Source: Molossus alvarezi (taxonomy: Eukaryota > Chordata > Mammalia > Chiroptera > Molossidae). From it: a stretch of DNA of 64,000 nucleotides. How positions within the stretch are numbered: position 1 is the stretch's first letter; each line of letters opens with the position of its first letter. The notes beneath the pieces are model-generated. The model searched no databases. It was not told the DNA's origin and saw only the letters and a program-made list of their open reading frames with translations. The stretch spans positions 105,665,890-105,729,889 of the forward strand of contig CM073889.1 in assembly GCA_037176705.1 (NCBI GenBank), in the 5' to 3' direction. A program made the translations under genes and the position numbers. Positions 38,671 through 55,900 of this stretch are shown one piece after another.

Positions 38671-40449
38671 AAAAATAGAGAATTTAAGTCATTGTTTCTT
38701 TGTTGAATATTATTTTAACATTTTCTTAAAATAAAGTACCTCATTGATACAGTTAAAATTTTTCAATGGAGGATGTTAATCTGCCCTCAGAAATATTCGC
38801 TAAATGTGGAAGACAAGAGGTAGGCAAATGTCTTACTGAAGAAAAGACAACACAGTAGCTATAGAAAGATGAAACCGATGACTCAGATGGTGGGTGAAGG
38901 TTTACAACAGGCTGTGTACAAGACAGTCCGAAGTGCTCTGAAATAGGGGCAATGACCTCTCAAACTCTGTTTGGCTCCACCAAGAACTAGTCTTTCTGGA
39001 CAAATCTCATTTCCTCATTCATGGGAATGCTGTACGCCCCATGTCTTATGATAATGCTACAGGAAAAATAAGCAAAGACGGACTGCATGAAAGAACAGTT
39101 AAGTGGACATAACTGGTAGAAATATTAAACTCAAAGAGCAGGGGATGATGTGACTACAGAGAGAATGTCTGCAGTGTTGAACCTCAGGCTTCCGGCTCTC
39201 TGTCCTCCCTGGTCAACATGTTCACGCGTGGCTTTGGTGTGGGCATCGACGACACCCATCACATTTGCCAATAACAGAGCTGGCAGAACATGTGGCTGAA
39301 TGAGAACCTAAAGACGACTTGAGGCTAGAAACAGACTGAAGGCTAAAGCATGCAGTTCAAAGGTGGTCTGTGAAGTTTTTCTGGCACAGCAAAAAGTGCA
39401 TGAGGACAGATGAGAGATGTGTGGCGTATGGATTTCAGCTGATTACAAGTTCAATATTTGTTAGCAGGGTGATGAGGTCATCAGAAATAACTAATAGGAT
39501 CTTTTTAAGTGGACTTTAATGAAGATAGAATATACCCAGCACTGAGCTAGTATATCCTAATACTAGAAGGTTTGGTGATAGATCCTTCCTCATCTACCCT
39601 GATAATTCAGTTTGAGATTCTACATACTAAAAGGTCCCAGAAAGAGAAAAGCATCATTTATACACTGGAGAGAACACACTGGAAAGTCACAGCATCAAAA
39701 ACTATTTTTTAGGGTAAATATTTGAAGATATAAATGTCTAGCCTAGAGAAAACATACTGAATAGCCTGTCTTCAAATAACTGAAAAACTTTCAAATATTT
39801 GTTGGGTTGACTTAGGGTAATTCTAGGCAGAAAAATGAGAACTGCACAGAGAAGTAAATTTGGGCTGGATTTAGGAAGAATTTTGAAGCATTTGCTGGAA
39901 ATGGGCTTTGTGGTCATTTGGAGTTCCTCACCCTTAAAGGAAGGAGGCTAATAGAGACTTGTGGGCCCCTTGGCAGGGCATCTGTAGGGGGACTTGGCTA
40001 GAGATGACTTCTAAGGTATTTGAGACGCTAGGGCAAGAACAGCTTAGAAATGCAGTATGTACTGCAATACACATGGAATCCTGTGGAATTAGAATCCGTG
40101 AAAACCTGAGTGACGATGGTAAAGCACCTTCACGTACGATGATCGTACCTCTGTTGAAGAGGTCAGAACAGAATTTTCTGACTTCTGCTCTCCCATGACT
40201 ACATACTAGTAAAAGCTCCCCAAGACAGCACATCACTACCCACTACCCTCTCTAATTGCCAAGTATTATTGGCAAAGCTAAACAGCAACACGTGGCAGGG
40301 AGCCAAGGGGCAACTGAAGAGTTTTCTTGGGTTTCATGAGGTAAGTCGGAGTAACAGAACAGTCTGTAACCCTGGCCACAGTGTTGAAACGGCCATGGCA
40401 TTAGGTTAGAGAGGAAGTCTGTTGCGGCAGTGTGGTATTCAGTACAAAG

Positions 40450-40615
40450 AGTGCTGTTCTCGGTGCTGGCTCGTCTGGGTTTTGATCATAACGGGGCCAT
40501 TAACTAGTGAGTATCCATGCTTGGGTCCCTTCCCCTCTCTGGGCCTCAGTCTTCAGCAATAAAATACGGGCCATGAGCTAAATGACCTCTGAGTGCGTTT
40601 GGAATCTAAAATCCA
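40450..40615 (+). mobile_element. MIR SINE fragment
   Basis: GCTGGCTCGTCTGGGTTTTG, then CCCCTCTCTGGGCCTCAGTC and ATAAAATACGGGCCATGAGC follow the MIR core and 3' order. Ancient mammalian tRNA-derived SINE. Confidence 0.65.
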
Positions 40616-41934
40616 ATGTCCTAAATCTTAAGAAGTATGAAAGCAAAATTAATTTAAGTCATTCGTTCTCTGAGGCCCCATGTGGTAAAAGTTCCCCTGT
40701 GTATAATGTCAATTAAATAAAAACGTGTTTCTTAACCGAATGAATGTTCTTCTGATAAATTCTTTTCAATCTAAAGTCAGACTAAAAATGTTATTGATAG
40801 GAGAGAAGGCGGGCAAAGATGGCTTGCATCAGTGCTTTCTGAAATGTGCCAACCCCCTTGGGGGTTCTGGAAAGGGGGCACAGGAGATGCCACAGAGGGC
40901 AGGCGCAGGTGTGAGTTCACAGGGCTCTTCCATCCCTAAGCGACTAGAGCAACTCGGCCCTTACGAGATCACTGCTTCTCCACAGGGACAGCGTGAGCCT
41001 CCGTCCCGGGAACAGGGCTGTGTCCGCCCCTGCGGAGCCCGACTGCGCTGCTGCAGCAGTTGCCTGAACATGTGTCCTTCCCGACAAGCCTGTCACCCTT
41101 GAGAGCAGAGACCACCTAGAGCACAGAGCCTGGCATTTGGTTACCACTTGATAAATGGTTTTGAAATGAATAAGGAAGGGGACTTGAAGCAAAAAGGACC
41201 TGGGAGCCACATTAATATTATATATTCATAGTAGAGAAACTTTTTAGCTCAATGATCCCAGAGTTGCTGACTCTTCTGACAAGTAATTAGGAGCACATAC
41301 AAAGTCACATGAAGACATTTTGATGTGGGTTTTGTTCTTATTCAGTTAAAAGGAGAGATTAGGTCATCTGGAAGGCTTTCTTTCAGGTCTTGTCTGTGAA
41401 CCTGAACACTGAATGATTAATGAAGAAAATTCTATTTGGAATATTGCCACTTTAATAATTAATAAAAGTGTAATGATTTGACATGAGGTCTCACCGTGAG
41501 GCATTGGAGGCTGCACCCCGGTACGCTCTGACTAGCTGGTGGCCAGTCCAGCCGTTTCCAAACACTCCCACATTCTGAGGTTTCTGCTGAGATTCTGTCA
41601 GGGAAGTGAGTGGTCATGGTAGAGAAATTAACTTAAATTTATTACTTCTGGACCTGAGCGAGGAGGGTTCACACCTCTTGCACTTTCGATAGATACACTG
41701 ATGTGAGAATAAGTATTCTGACAGTGGATTTCAATCTAGAATGAGACCACACTGGAGGGAAGATTCTTTAGCTCCACATTTGGGTGGACAGCTGCTCTGG
41801 GAACTTGGCCATGGGACACCTGGAAACTTCTTTCATCAATAAACATTTATCAAGGTTTGCAAATCACAAGCCCTTACCACCTGAAATTAATCCTTGAAAG
41901 GCATACCTACAGATAACCTCTGGGGAGTGCTCAC

Positions 41935-42060
41935 AGCAGTCAACATATCTAGGTTTGAATCTGGCTCCGTGGCCTGAGACTACTCAAACTTTCTAGGGCT
42001 CAGCTGACCAACACCCAACCTGGACTCCATGCTCAGCCTCGCGGGCTCCTGTGAAGACCG
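41935..42060 (+). mobile_element. Possible MIR SINE fragment
   Basis: ATCTAGGTTTGAATCTGGCT and CAAACTTTCTAGGGCTCAGC resemble the MIR core; the 3' part is lost. Confidence 0.45.
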
Positions 42061-42129
42061 CCTCCCCTAACGCGCACGATGCACCCGCCACTGGGGCTGG
42101 CAAACCCAGAGATGCTAGCTTCCCTTCTT

Positions 42130-42665
42130 CCTTTTTGAGTAATCATTTGTTTACTGGGAGGAATACAAAATGCAACATTTAGTGTTCAAGGAACTGACAA
42201 TATGGCTGGCAAGGCAAAAGTCACACCCACAAAAGATATATAGCTATGCATAACGGGGTGCGATAGATATCTAGGCAATGGTACGATTCCGAGCTCTATC
42301 AGTGTACAAAGAAAAGGACTGTCCCGGGAGGAGGCAGCAAGGGAAGGCTCCCTGGAAGAGGCAGAATTTGAGTCAGAGCTTTGGGCACGGTGGGATGAGA
42401 TGGGCAGAAAAGTGGGTAGAGCCGGGCAATCCAGGCAGATGGAGAAGGAGTACATAGTATGAACATACAGGGCACATTCTGATACAACAGGCACAAACTG
42501 GTACTGCTGGGAAAGTTTTTGCATATTGAAATAGCTAAACGTAAGCCTTTTGGTAAATGGTAATGGGACTTTAAAAGCTGGGCTAGAAAACTGTCTTTAT
42601 CTTGTAGATAATGGAGAGCTGGTGAAGGTTTTTGAGCAGGAGAGAGCATGGGCAAATTATCATCT
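42130..42665 (+). mobile_element. L2 LINE fragment
   Basis: Words such as GGAAGGCTCCCTGGAAGAGG, TTTGAGTCAGAGCTTTGGGC and AGAGCTGGTGAAGGTTTTTG appear in the order of the L2 3' region. Ancient and diverged; the limits are approximate. Confidence 0.6.
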
Positions 42666-43589
42666 AGAAGGCCGGCCAGTCTACACCATTCACTCTCGTG
42701 TTATGAGCCACGCTGCTGTGAAAAAATCCCTTTCATTACGCTAATACTTAGTAAATCTCCGAAGACCTACTTCAGAACTCCAAGGAAAACATTTTATGAA
42801 TCAAAAGCTAAGTACAATATGTTAGCAATTAAATGAGATAACATAATAGCTGAGGCAGAACCATGCGTTTTCCCTACCACGATTTCAAGCTGCTGCAGAA
42901 AGAAATGCTTATGTCATCCTCCCAGTTATCAAGCCATTGCGTTTTGATTTTCGGAAGGCGGGGACAGAGGAAAGGAGAAGAGCGTGGGGGTCAAGAGGAT
43001 TCAAAGCTGGCTATTCTTTAATCAGAAGAATTACGAAGGCGAGCTAAAACAGAGGCTTGTTCGAAACCAAACCCACCCTGGGCCGGTGTCCGGTTACTGT
43101 CACTTGCTCCTGCTCCAGGACAACAAATGAAGGTGTGCAGCTGGGAGGGAGGCTGCCCGGCTCGCTTTCCGGTGCATACCTCCCACTGCTACTTTATTTA
43201 CTGCAGCTGGCCAGCTTTATAGCCTGTTTCATGTATTAGAATTCGAATGTGGAAAACATTACCAGTATCCTCCTTGAATTTTTGTTGTTGTTCAGAGGGA
43301 AGAGGGGGGTGGGTTTTTTTTCTCTTCCCCTCAACTTCCTTTTTATTGTGGAATGTATCAAACGGTCAAAGGCTAACTTCAGACTGACTAAATTCGAAAA
43401 CTATTTCCTTTGTTCTTCGGTTTTTGTTTGAAAATTTACACCAGTTTGCACAAGGAAGGACACGACGAGCCAATCTCGTTCGCACACGTTGCGGAGTTTT
43501 CAGGCGAGGAGCTCGGAGTCTGGGGGCTGCAGGCCCCCTTTGGTTTAAAGGACAGCAGGCTGTCACCGTGTCACATCTCTGGGGTTGCT

Positions 43590-43592
<3 letters not shown>

Positions 43593-43623
<31 letters not shown>

Positions 43624-43638
43624 CGGGGGGGGGGGGGG
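43593..43638. repeat. (GT)n joined to a G-rich run
   Basis: GTGTGT over 28 bases passes into GGGC and then 14 consecutive G. A compound low-complexity tract with Z-DNA and G-quadruplex potential, intronic. Confidence 0.95.
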
Positions 43639-44765
43639 TTCTGCGGTTCTCCTGGATGGAATGTCTTCAGAGAGGGCAAGAAGGTTTCCTTATCGGCAAA
43701 ACTAGCAGCTTTATTGCTTCTGCATAGTTTTCCCAAAATCAAAGACGCTCCTGGGTAACACTGGCTGCTAGTCCCCCTTTCCTACTGCTCTGTTCCAGTC
43801 TCTCTCTTTCCCTTCACCTGGGCCAGTCTAGCTTCCCATCACCAAAGATGATTCCAGTCTCTTCTTCCCATCCCTCCTCTGAATCGGACTCAAAGGAGAG
43901 GCAACTCAAAGGTCACAGGGTTCTAAACACTATCTATGTGTAGTTTATTATCTCAAGAACTGCTTACCCTACATCTGGTATTTAAGAGCAAACTTCACAT
44001 ATTTATGGAAAAACCCAGCTCTGAAGCAATGCCCTGGGTGCATGTTGCATCAGTTTAACATATGCAAAATGAACACAGCTACAGAAATTAAACTATTTTT
44101 CCCTTGATTGAGAGCAGATATACAGAAATGGTTATAAGTCACAGATCTGGCTTTTAATAAAGCCAGATTTCTTAATTAAAAGCAGTATTGTTTAAACATT
44201 GTAGTTTTTAAAAAAGAGCTGTACAAACTAAAATCTCATATTATATGCATCCCGGGTGTACTTAACACATTACCTGAGGCCAAGCTAAATTAAAATCTAG
44301 ATTTTCCTTTTGTTAACTCTTAGCAACTGCCATGAATAGACAAACAATTTCTACTCAATGATGAATTTTTGGGGTAGAGGTCAAGGGAAAGCGAAAAAGA
44401 AAAAATTATTTAGCTTTGGCATTCAAAAATATCTTTCCACGTTTTAGAAGTGAGTTCATTGCTTCTATTTATAAACCGGTATTTTTGGTTTCAAATTGGT
44501 TGCAGGTTTCCATAATACACTGCTCAGGATGGCACTCTTGGTCTTAGTCTTTTACTAAGAAATTGAAAGGAGGACAGGAGAATACTACTGAGCAAAGAGC
44601 CTCAGAATAACCTGGATTTATTTTGCATTCTCCTTTCAGAATCATCTTTAAACAAGAGATGCATTAGGGATAACAGGAAACAAACCTCCATCCAAGCAAC
44701 TTTTTTAAGAGTCTATAAGGTGCAAAGCAGGACACGAAAGTGTTCACTGATCAGGTAGGACTTTA

Positions 44766-44969
44766 AATTTTTTTTTCCTTTATTGATATTAGAGAGAGAG
44801 AGAGGAAGGGAAAGGGAGAGAGCGATAGAAACATCAATTGGTTGCTTCCTGGATGCCCCCAACTGGGGATCAGGCCCAAAACCTGGGCATGTGCCCTGAC
44901 TGGAAATCGAACCCACGACCTCTTGGTGCATGGGTCGATGCTCAACCACTGTGCCACACTGGACGGGCC
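44766..44969 (-). mobile_element. Ves-type bat SINE, copy 8
   Basis: The minus strand reads CCAGTGTGGCACAGTGGTTG and TCGACCCATGCACCAAGAGG, with the CT-rich body at its 3' end. A perfect 16-base duplication ATCAGGTAGGACTTTA at 44750-44765 and 44970-44985 suggests a fairly recent insertion. It lies 1.1 kb downstream of exon E in transcript order. Confidence 0.96.
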
Positions 44970-45479
44970 ATCAGGTAGGACTTTAGGAGTAGAATTATGC
45001 AGAATCACTAGTAACATTAAATTATCCACCTATTTGGACACCTCATTATTTATCACCACTTAACATTTTGCTAGGAAGATTCTCTTAATCTTTATAATCA
45101 TCCCCCAAAAGGATATACTCCCAAATCCTTCCAAAAGTAGTGGGTAACATTGAAATTCTAACTGTAATGTGGACAGATCTGCCTAAGTAGCATTCAGATA
45201 CAGACTTATTTATAAATAGGTGGTGGTAAAATCACTATATACTTCAATTACACAGTCCCACACCATATATTTAGACAGACATACCCATCATATATTTCTG
45301 CCTCCCTTATGAGAATCCAAGGACATTGAGTTTCTTTAATAATAATTATTTTTTAGAAAATCAAACTAGTCATATCTGAAATGCCAGCAATGTAACATGA
45401 ACATAAGATGGTTGGGTCCTTTGGCCAAAGTCACCAGAGGAAGAATTTAAAATACCAGTAATGATGTAGCAATGCTCTC

Positions 45480-46020
45480 CTGGGTATGTACTTAAGTGAA
45501 ATGAAGACATGTGTCCACATAAAAACCTGTACATGAATGTTCATAGGAACATTATTCATAATAGCCAGAGAGGAAATTACTCAAATATGCATCACCTGAT
45601 GAATAGATAAATACAATGTATACAATGAAATATTGTTTGTCAATAAAAGTGAACCAACAGACACTCTGATACATGATAAAACATGCATAAACCTGGAAAA
45701 CACTGTGTAAGTTAAAGAAGCCAGTCAGAAAAGACCAACACATGTTGCATGATTCCATTTATAGGCAATATATAGACTAGGTGAATCAACGGCAGAAAAA
45801 GCACCCCAGCAGTGGCCAGGGGCTGGGGGGAGGAGGAATGGAGAGGGACCGCTAATGGCAACAGGGATTTCTCTTCTTTTTTGCTGGGGGCAAAAGTGTT
45901 CTAAAATTAGACTGTGCAATGGTTGCATAACCCTGTGAATGTACTAAAACACAGTGAATCATAAACCTTAAATGGGTGAATTGCATATTAAATGAATATA
46001 TCTCAATAAAGGTATTTAAA
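45480..46020 (+). mobile_element. L1 LINE 3'-end fragment (L1M-like)
   Basis: It shows TTCATAATAGCCAGAGAGGA, TGGCCAGGGGCTGGGGGGAG and the ending AAATGAATATATCTCAATAA, the order seen in old L1M 3' ends. It lies just downstream of TCF4 exon E in transcript order and is diverged. Confidence 0.75.
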
Positions 46021-46054
46021 AAAGGAAAAGAAAACCCAGGAGCACTAGTATTTA

Positions 46055-46336
<282 letters not shown>

Positions 46337-46867
46337 TTATTTGATTTAGTTTGAAACACATGCATAGGTTATATAAGTAAAACTTGAGTTAACACAAACT
46401 CCACTTAAGAGTTTCTAAATATGTTTCCAATAAAGTTTATTTCCTTAAAATGGTAATAAAAATAGTGTCCTTCCTAGACAATTGGTGACAAATGCTAATG
46501 TATAATTATTTTTCATGAACAAAGTAAATTCAGTAATTCTCCCAGGACGGTCTAATGTATATATACTATATACTATATTGCATTAGCTTAAAAGATAATT
46601 TAGATTTACTTTAGAAAAGAAAAACATTTATTTAATTTAACGAACATTCTGACAGACACTGGTTACAGATTTTTTAAAATTAGCAATGGAAAGGTGAACT
46701 ATTTCTAGTTTCCCAATCAAATTATCTTCTTGAAGGCATATTCCCTGGTGTCCTTGTGACATATGATACAGTGCTAAGTATCAAGTCAGGGGCAGGGAAA
46801 TGCATAAAGACGCTACTTCTTGAGTACTATCAATTTTCACCTATGTTTCTTGCTTTCTATCTATTTT

Positions 46868-46886
46868 CGTGTGTGTGTGTGTGTAG
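46868..46886. repeat. Short (GT)n tract
   Basis: About nine GT units in the intron between exons D and E. Confidence 0.85.
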
Positions 46887-47062
46887 AAGGGAGTGGGGAA
46901 TTACAGAAATAAACTACAAAACTTCTCCTACCTAATGTGGTATGAGATTCAAGACTGAAGAATAACAAAGAACTGAATTAATGTTTACCAGGGGCTTCTA
47001 AATTATTTCAAAGTCCTTACTCCCTTATATAATCAAATTATACAATTAAAAACAACTGACTT

Positions 47063-47310
47063 GCCCTGGCTGGTTTGGCTCAGCGCTTAGAGCGTCAGTC
47101 TGCGGTCCCGAGAGACCCGGGTTCGGTTCCCGCTAAGGGCATGTACCTCAGTTGCAGTTTGTCCCCGGCTCTGCTTGGGTTGTGCGGGTGGCAGCCACTC
47201 GATATGTCCCTTTCACATCGATGTTTCTCTCTCTCTCTCTCCCTCCCACTCTATCTGAATAAAAAATGGAAAAATGTCCTTGGATGAGGATTAAAATAAA
47301 TAAATAAATA
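47063..47310 (+). mobile_element. Ves-type bat SINE, copy 9
   Basis: The head reads GCCCTGGCTGGTTTGGCTCA with B box GGGTTCGGTTCCC, a TC microsatellite, a GATGAGGATTAAAA tail and (AAAT)n. Flanks are AACTGACTT before and AACCTGACTT after, a near-match duplication. It lies about 0.75 kb upstream of exon E in transcript order and in the opposite orientation to copy 8. Confidence 0.95.
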
Positions 47311-47474
47311 AATAACCTGACTTTTTTTTTTTTTATCCCAACCATTAGGATCCAACTTTTCTGCAACTACATAAGGTCTATACTATAGTTTTTGGTGACA
47401 AAAAGGAACATATAGATGTGTATTCATTTTTTTCAGTGTGATCAATACATATACCATCCCACTGGGTCCTCATC

Positions 47475-47610
47475 CTACATGAGTGAGGCAAGCCCTTCCA
47501 TATAGACGTGCAAATGAGGCTCAAATAAATTACGTGAATGAATTCATCAGTGTCACATTGCCAGAAAATGATAAAGTCAGGGATGGAATCTAAGTGTTTT
47601 GACTTTGAAT
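47475..47610 (-). mobile_element. Possible MIR SINE fragment, reverse orientation
   Basis: The plus strand reads CAAATGAGGCTCAAATAAAT, CACATTGCCAGAAAATGATA and GTCAGGGATGGAATCTAAGT, the reverse complement of MIR-type order. Diverged. Confidence 0.45.
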
Positions 47611-47794
47611 CGAATGCCCTTTGAACTACCTTATGCTACAATCCACTTTGGTTCCAAAGGGCTGTGCACACAAATTTACCAGCTCTACTGTATGACAAGA
47701 GCAATTCCTAGTTATTCTATTCTGAGGGAAGAATGTGTATCTAATACAGTTAGTCTACGGTACAGAGTCTTCTGGCTTGGTGAGCACTGGTGTT

Positions 47795-47960
47795 AGGGGA
47801 CCTCCCCTAAACTCCTAGCTCAGCTACTGATGTGACCTGAGAAAAGCTACCCACTTCCTTGAGTCTTGCTTCTTATTTATAAAAATGGGAATGCATATGT
47901 ACATACACTTCCAAGTGTAAATGCAAGCATGAAAAGAAATAATACGTGTGCCTACCACCC
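47795..47960 (+). mobile_element. MIR SINE fragment
   Basis: TCCTAGCTCAGCTACTGATG, CCACTTCCTTGAGTCTTGCT and TTATAAAAATGGGAATGCAT follow MIR order. Confidence 0.5.
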
Positions 47961-49054
47961 TTTCTGGCTCACAGCTTCCTGGTGGGGAGAGCAGTTTCTG
48001 CTTGTGAATCCCCTTCTTGAGTGTTGAGAATTCAAAGAGAACTGAAGCTGTAGTTCACAACTATAAACCCAGTCTTTACAGTTTTATAGTTGGACAAAGC
48101 CCAGTTTTGATAGACGTCCCAGAGAATAACTGATGGAGGCAAACTCGGCTGCAGATTGGCTGGGCAGGAAGGCAGTGCCTGTGAGCTCTGGGCTTGCCTG
48201 TACTGGCTGAAATGCGGGGCTGGGGGGTTCACACACCACCACAGGAAGGTGCAGCAAAGGGGGAAAGAGACCTTCAGATTTTAACTTTAAGAATTTCTTT
48301 CATTTAAATAGTAAGCCAGAAGAGAAGGAAACCTTGGATGGCACAACATTAAATTAGATAGAGAAATGTATGCCCTCTTTCATGTTCCATATCAAAAAAT
48401 GGGGGTGGGGGTGAGGTGGAAAGACTGAAGAGCTCCTTGCTGCTACCCTCCCCTTTGGTCTGCATGCAGTCTACATGCTCTCTGCATGGCGGTGCTTCAT
48501 GCACCTTTCCAGCCCCATCTCTGTGAGCTGAAAAAGGCTTGCGCATCAGACCCCGAATCGTCATGTACTTACAATATCACTTAAACCCATGCGAAGTGTC
48601 GGCTGTTCCCTCCCCACTGGAAGGGCAGAGATGTACTGATATTACTAGATTTCTAGGAGAAGCTGAGTAATGAGGAACTAGCAGGCTTCCTATTCCAAGG
48701 TCAAGGGGAAAACTCCCATAAACCATTATTCTGGGAGGCAGAGGCAAGATGCGAGAATCTTCAGTGCTGCAGCTCTACAGCTCAGCGGGAACTTCGCTGT
48801 TCCTTTCAGGGGACTTATTCCATCATTCACAGGCATCTCTCCCCAACATGGGAAGGGGGCCATTATCCTTCCAGGACTTTAAATATTTTATCTGGTCCTG
48901 GGTCTTTAGAGCCCGGGGGCTTACACTGTAGTAGTCAGTACCTGGGTCACATCTACAAATGGGATCAAGCCGTCTAATCTTAGAGAGTAAGCTGGGGCAA
49001 AGAGAGAAGCATGGTCTGCAAATGGCTAGAGCAGAGTGAGCAGGTGAGACTTAC

Positions 49055-49131
49055 CAAAGAGTGTAAGGGTCCTTCATAGTTAGGAGATGAGGAGGCCTGT
49101 CCTCCGTTTCTAGACCAAACAGCTGTGCCTG
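49055..49131 (-). CDS. TCF4: TCF4 coding exon D, with NAGNAG acceptor
   Basis: This 77-base exon encodes (A)[19 protein letters not shown] and then GPLHSL. The donor is TTTG|GTAAGT, a strong consensus. The acceptor is a tandem NAGNAG: TATTAG|CAG|GCACAG. Use of the first AG keeps the split alanine (SLSAGTAV); use of the second, three bases on at 49128, removes it (SLSGTAV) without changing frame. The segment lies between AD2 and the conserved helical element before the bHLH, and belongs to the flexible serine-rich linker. The exon ends on a complete Leu codon, so exon E begins in phase 0 with Gln. Confidence 0.96.
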
Positions 49132-52857
<3,726 letters not shown>

Positions 52858-52906
52858 CTAACAATTTTCTATTCCTGGTCCATTTACTCACAATTTAATT
52901 GCATTT

Positions 52907-52947
52907 TTAATGCTAATTATGACACATTAATCTTTAATTAGCATTAA
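52907..52947. promoter_or_regulatory. 13-base perfect inverted repeat of TAATTA type
   Basis: TTAATGCTAATTA at 52907-52919 is the exact reverse complement of TAATTAGCATTAA at 52935-52947, with a 15-base spacer that includes another CATTAAT. TAATTA and TAAT are core homeodomain sites (established knowledge). It sits 96 bases upstream of exon B in the intron. It could be an enhancer core, a binding site for paired homeodomain factors, or an RNA hairpin near the acceptor. Confidence 0.55.
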
Positions 52948-55900
52948 TTTGTTTGCTGAGGTAGATGTCAAATATATTCATGTTACATTTTTTACAGATA
53001 AAATATAAACCTGACACCTTGCTTTAAAGCTACAGTGTTTTAGTTGCTGTTACCTTCCTGCTTGTTACTTAGGGGTAGTCAGTGGTGAAGGATAGTTAAT
53101 TGTTAAGAAGTATACAGTATTTTCAAGTCTCTATAGTCTTCAATGTTTGGCTTTTCTTTATACTTTAGATAGTCAATTGAATTCTCCTCAAGCATAATTT
53201 ACACCTCCTTTCAAATAAAATAATGATACATTGCAAAAAGAGGTATGCCTCTCAGTTCCACAGTAAACAAAATAAAACATACAGTAAAGGTCTAGCTTCC
53301 CAGGAGAGAAACTGTTTTTAATATCTGAAAGAACATGTATTCTCTACTTTTTAATTCAGATTTAAAAATTTTGAACTGTTATGCTACTAAAAGTTAATAT
53401 GGTCTCAAATTCTAGATAAAACCAGTCTACATAACCGTGAAGCTCTCTCTCCAACTAAACCACTGGTATTTTTATCTATAAAAGAGATGAACAAAGTGTA
53501 CCATTCATGAAGAGACGGGAGATTCCAGTCTATAATGCAAAGCCAGCGTTATTCAGCAAGTACCTGAGCAGCACGTCGGCTTGACCAAATGGGAGGGGCA
53601 GCCAGTGCTCTTGGGAGGTCTTAGTCTCAATACAACACCTACATGTGCTGCTGCAGTCATTAGGGCCTCCACATTAGCAAAGTAACATGGTACTTAAATA
53701 AAACCTACTAAACTCCGGGGGAAGATATTTTTCAATATTTTGTGAAATAAGAGCAGGAACTCTTGAATCCACTGATTAATCCAAGCAAACCTTTATTACA
53801 CAAATAATTTTTTAAAAATCCGCAGTCCTATCCTTGACCCAGGAGAGCAGCCTTTCTCGGCAAATATGTCCTCCCCTACTTCCAGATCTGTCAAGTGGGG
53901 TACAGCTCAGCCCTCGACTGGTCAGATTCTCCACTTCTCCAGATTACAAGTTCACTCTCTTCACCTCTGCTTAGCAGTTAAATTATGCTGGCTATTTTTA
54001 TACATTGCCATGTTGGGTTTGTGTCAGTTAGTAATCTTCTGATGTGGGTTTTATTTGGTTAACAAAACCCACACCCATATTTACGTAGTATTACTAACCC
54101 TGAAAGAACACTGGTATGTGGTAAAAACAACAGTCACCTTCGGACAAGATGTTCATTTTCCTATCACAAACTCACAATAAAAATATATTGTTACAAAGCA
54201 GATGACATTGTCCTAGAAGAAGTGAAGCTATAATCTGTAATTTCAAAATTTTAAATTAAAAGGCTCATCTCTGTATCGGTTATTAGTACTGAGGATTTTA
54301 TGTGGAACCAATCTTTGAAAGGAGAGTCTGACATCACACTGAGCTAGTGGAAGGAATTCACAGATACCAGAAGTATTAAAAATACTTAATATAAGAGATA
54401 AATAAAATTTCATCTGGTGTGAAAATTAAAATGGCTGTATTAAGAAGTTTTTTTTAAAAAAATAAAGACAATTCTAAAAAGAAAATGAATAAAGACTTTG
54501 AAAACACAGACAGCACTAACATTTTTTACCTTGTATTATCACAGTATTTGGGGGCAATTTTATATATATTTTTTCATAGAAGTAACACTGTCATATACAC
54601 CTAAAAATTAGATTTATCGGTCAAAATAATTTGTGATATCTGCTTGATTAGAAAACAGAGGTTCATGATATGTGTGTTCAAAGCCACAATGGAAAAATTA
54701 CATTATCTAAAAAAGAACTGAAACCCAAATGGGACAAGATACTGTTTCAATTACAGACAAAACTTGCCACCATTGTGGCATTCAAAAGATTAATTCTTCT
54801 TTTGGACAACTTTAGAATTAATATAATATGTGTTTAAAGATATTTTTTCATAAAATCAGACAGTATTGAAAACCAACAAATTTTAGAACCATTAAAAAAG
54901 TTAATTATATATAACAAAAAAAAAAATCATACTCTATAAGAAACAAGATAATCATTATGATCACTTTCATACTAAACTTTGAATTAAGTGCCAGTTATAC
55001 ATAGGGAGATATTAGGACCTAGGAAGTAGAAAAAAATAGAATCAGCTCCTTACCTCATGTTCTCATAAAAATGATTCAGAAAACTAAAAGCTACTCATGG
55101 AAGCCACTGATAAGAAGAGACTATGTTCTAACACGGAGCCATTCCACCCTGCGGCAGCTGGAGAGCCCAACCCAGGGGCTTAAATTTCAAAGCGGTTTCC
55201 TGGGGCCAGTGTGCCCTTTCGCTGGAATGCCTTTTGTTCTGTTCCAGGAAACGCTGGAGAAGACACATTTCCATGAGTCCCTGAGCATGTTAAGCTACAT
55301 GCGTCCTTCTGCTAGGGAGCTCTCTTTTATCTGGGTGGCTGATATGTCAAAGGGCATAATCAGAAAGTGAGTATGTTACTAATTCTCAAAGGTATAATTT
55401 CTTTTATATTGAGTAATGGGTCATGTTTAGCAAAACATACTTCTAATTATATTTTGTGTTCATCCAATCCACCTTTTGGCCTCAGTGTAATAGGACTTGA
55501 TTACTATTCTAGGTCCAAGTTTTTGTCAACTAGTATTATTAGCAATTACCCAAGTGCCCATATAACAGAAATAAAGATAAAAACTCTTGCCCCTACTTGG
55601 TAAAGACTGGATTGATTTCTTAAGTTTTTTGAGCTCTAATCAATTTTTCTTGCTCAAGAAAAAAATAATCAGTCATTAAGTAGGGTTGTAAGATAAACAT
55701 GAGTGGAAGATGAGCAGTCATTAAGAGGAACTGTAAGTCTGTAGGAGGATTCGACACCATCAGCCACCCAAGCATTGTTCAGATGGCTTGAACACAGGTG
55801 CTGTTGCTGGCTAGAAGGTGGAGCAGAGAAAAGGGTTTGGTGTGTTGGACTACACGCCGGACCACCCTTGGAATCAACCTCGGCTTGGGGGAAAGGGCAA

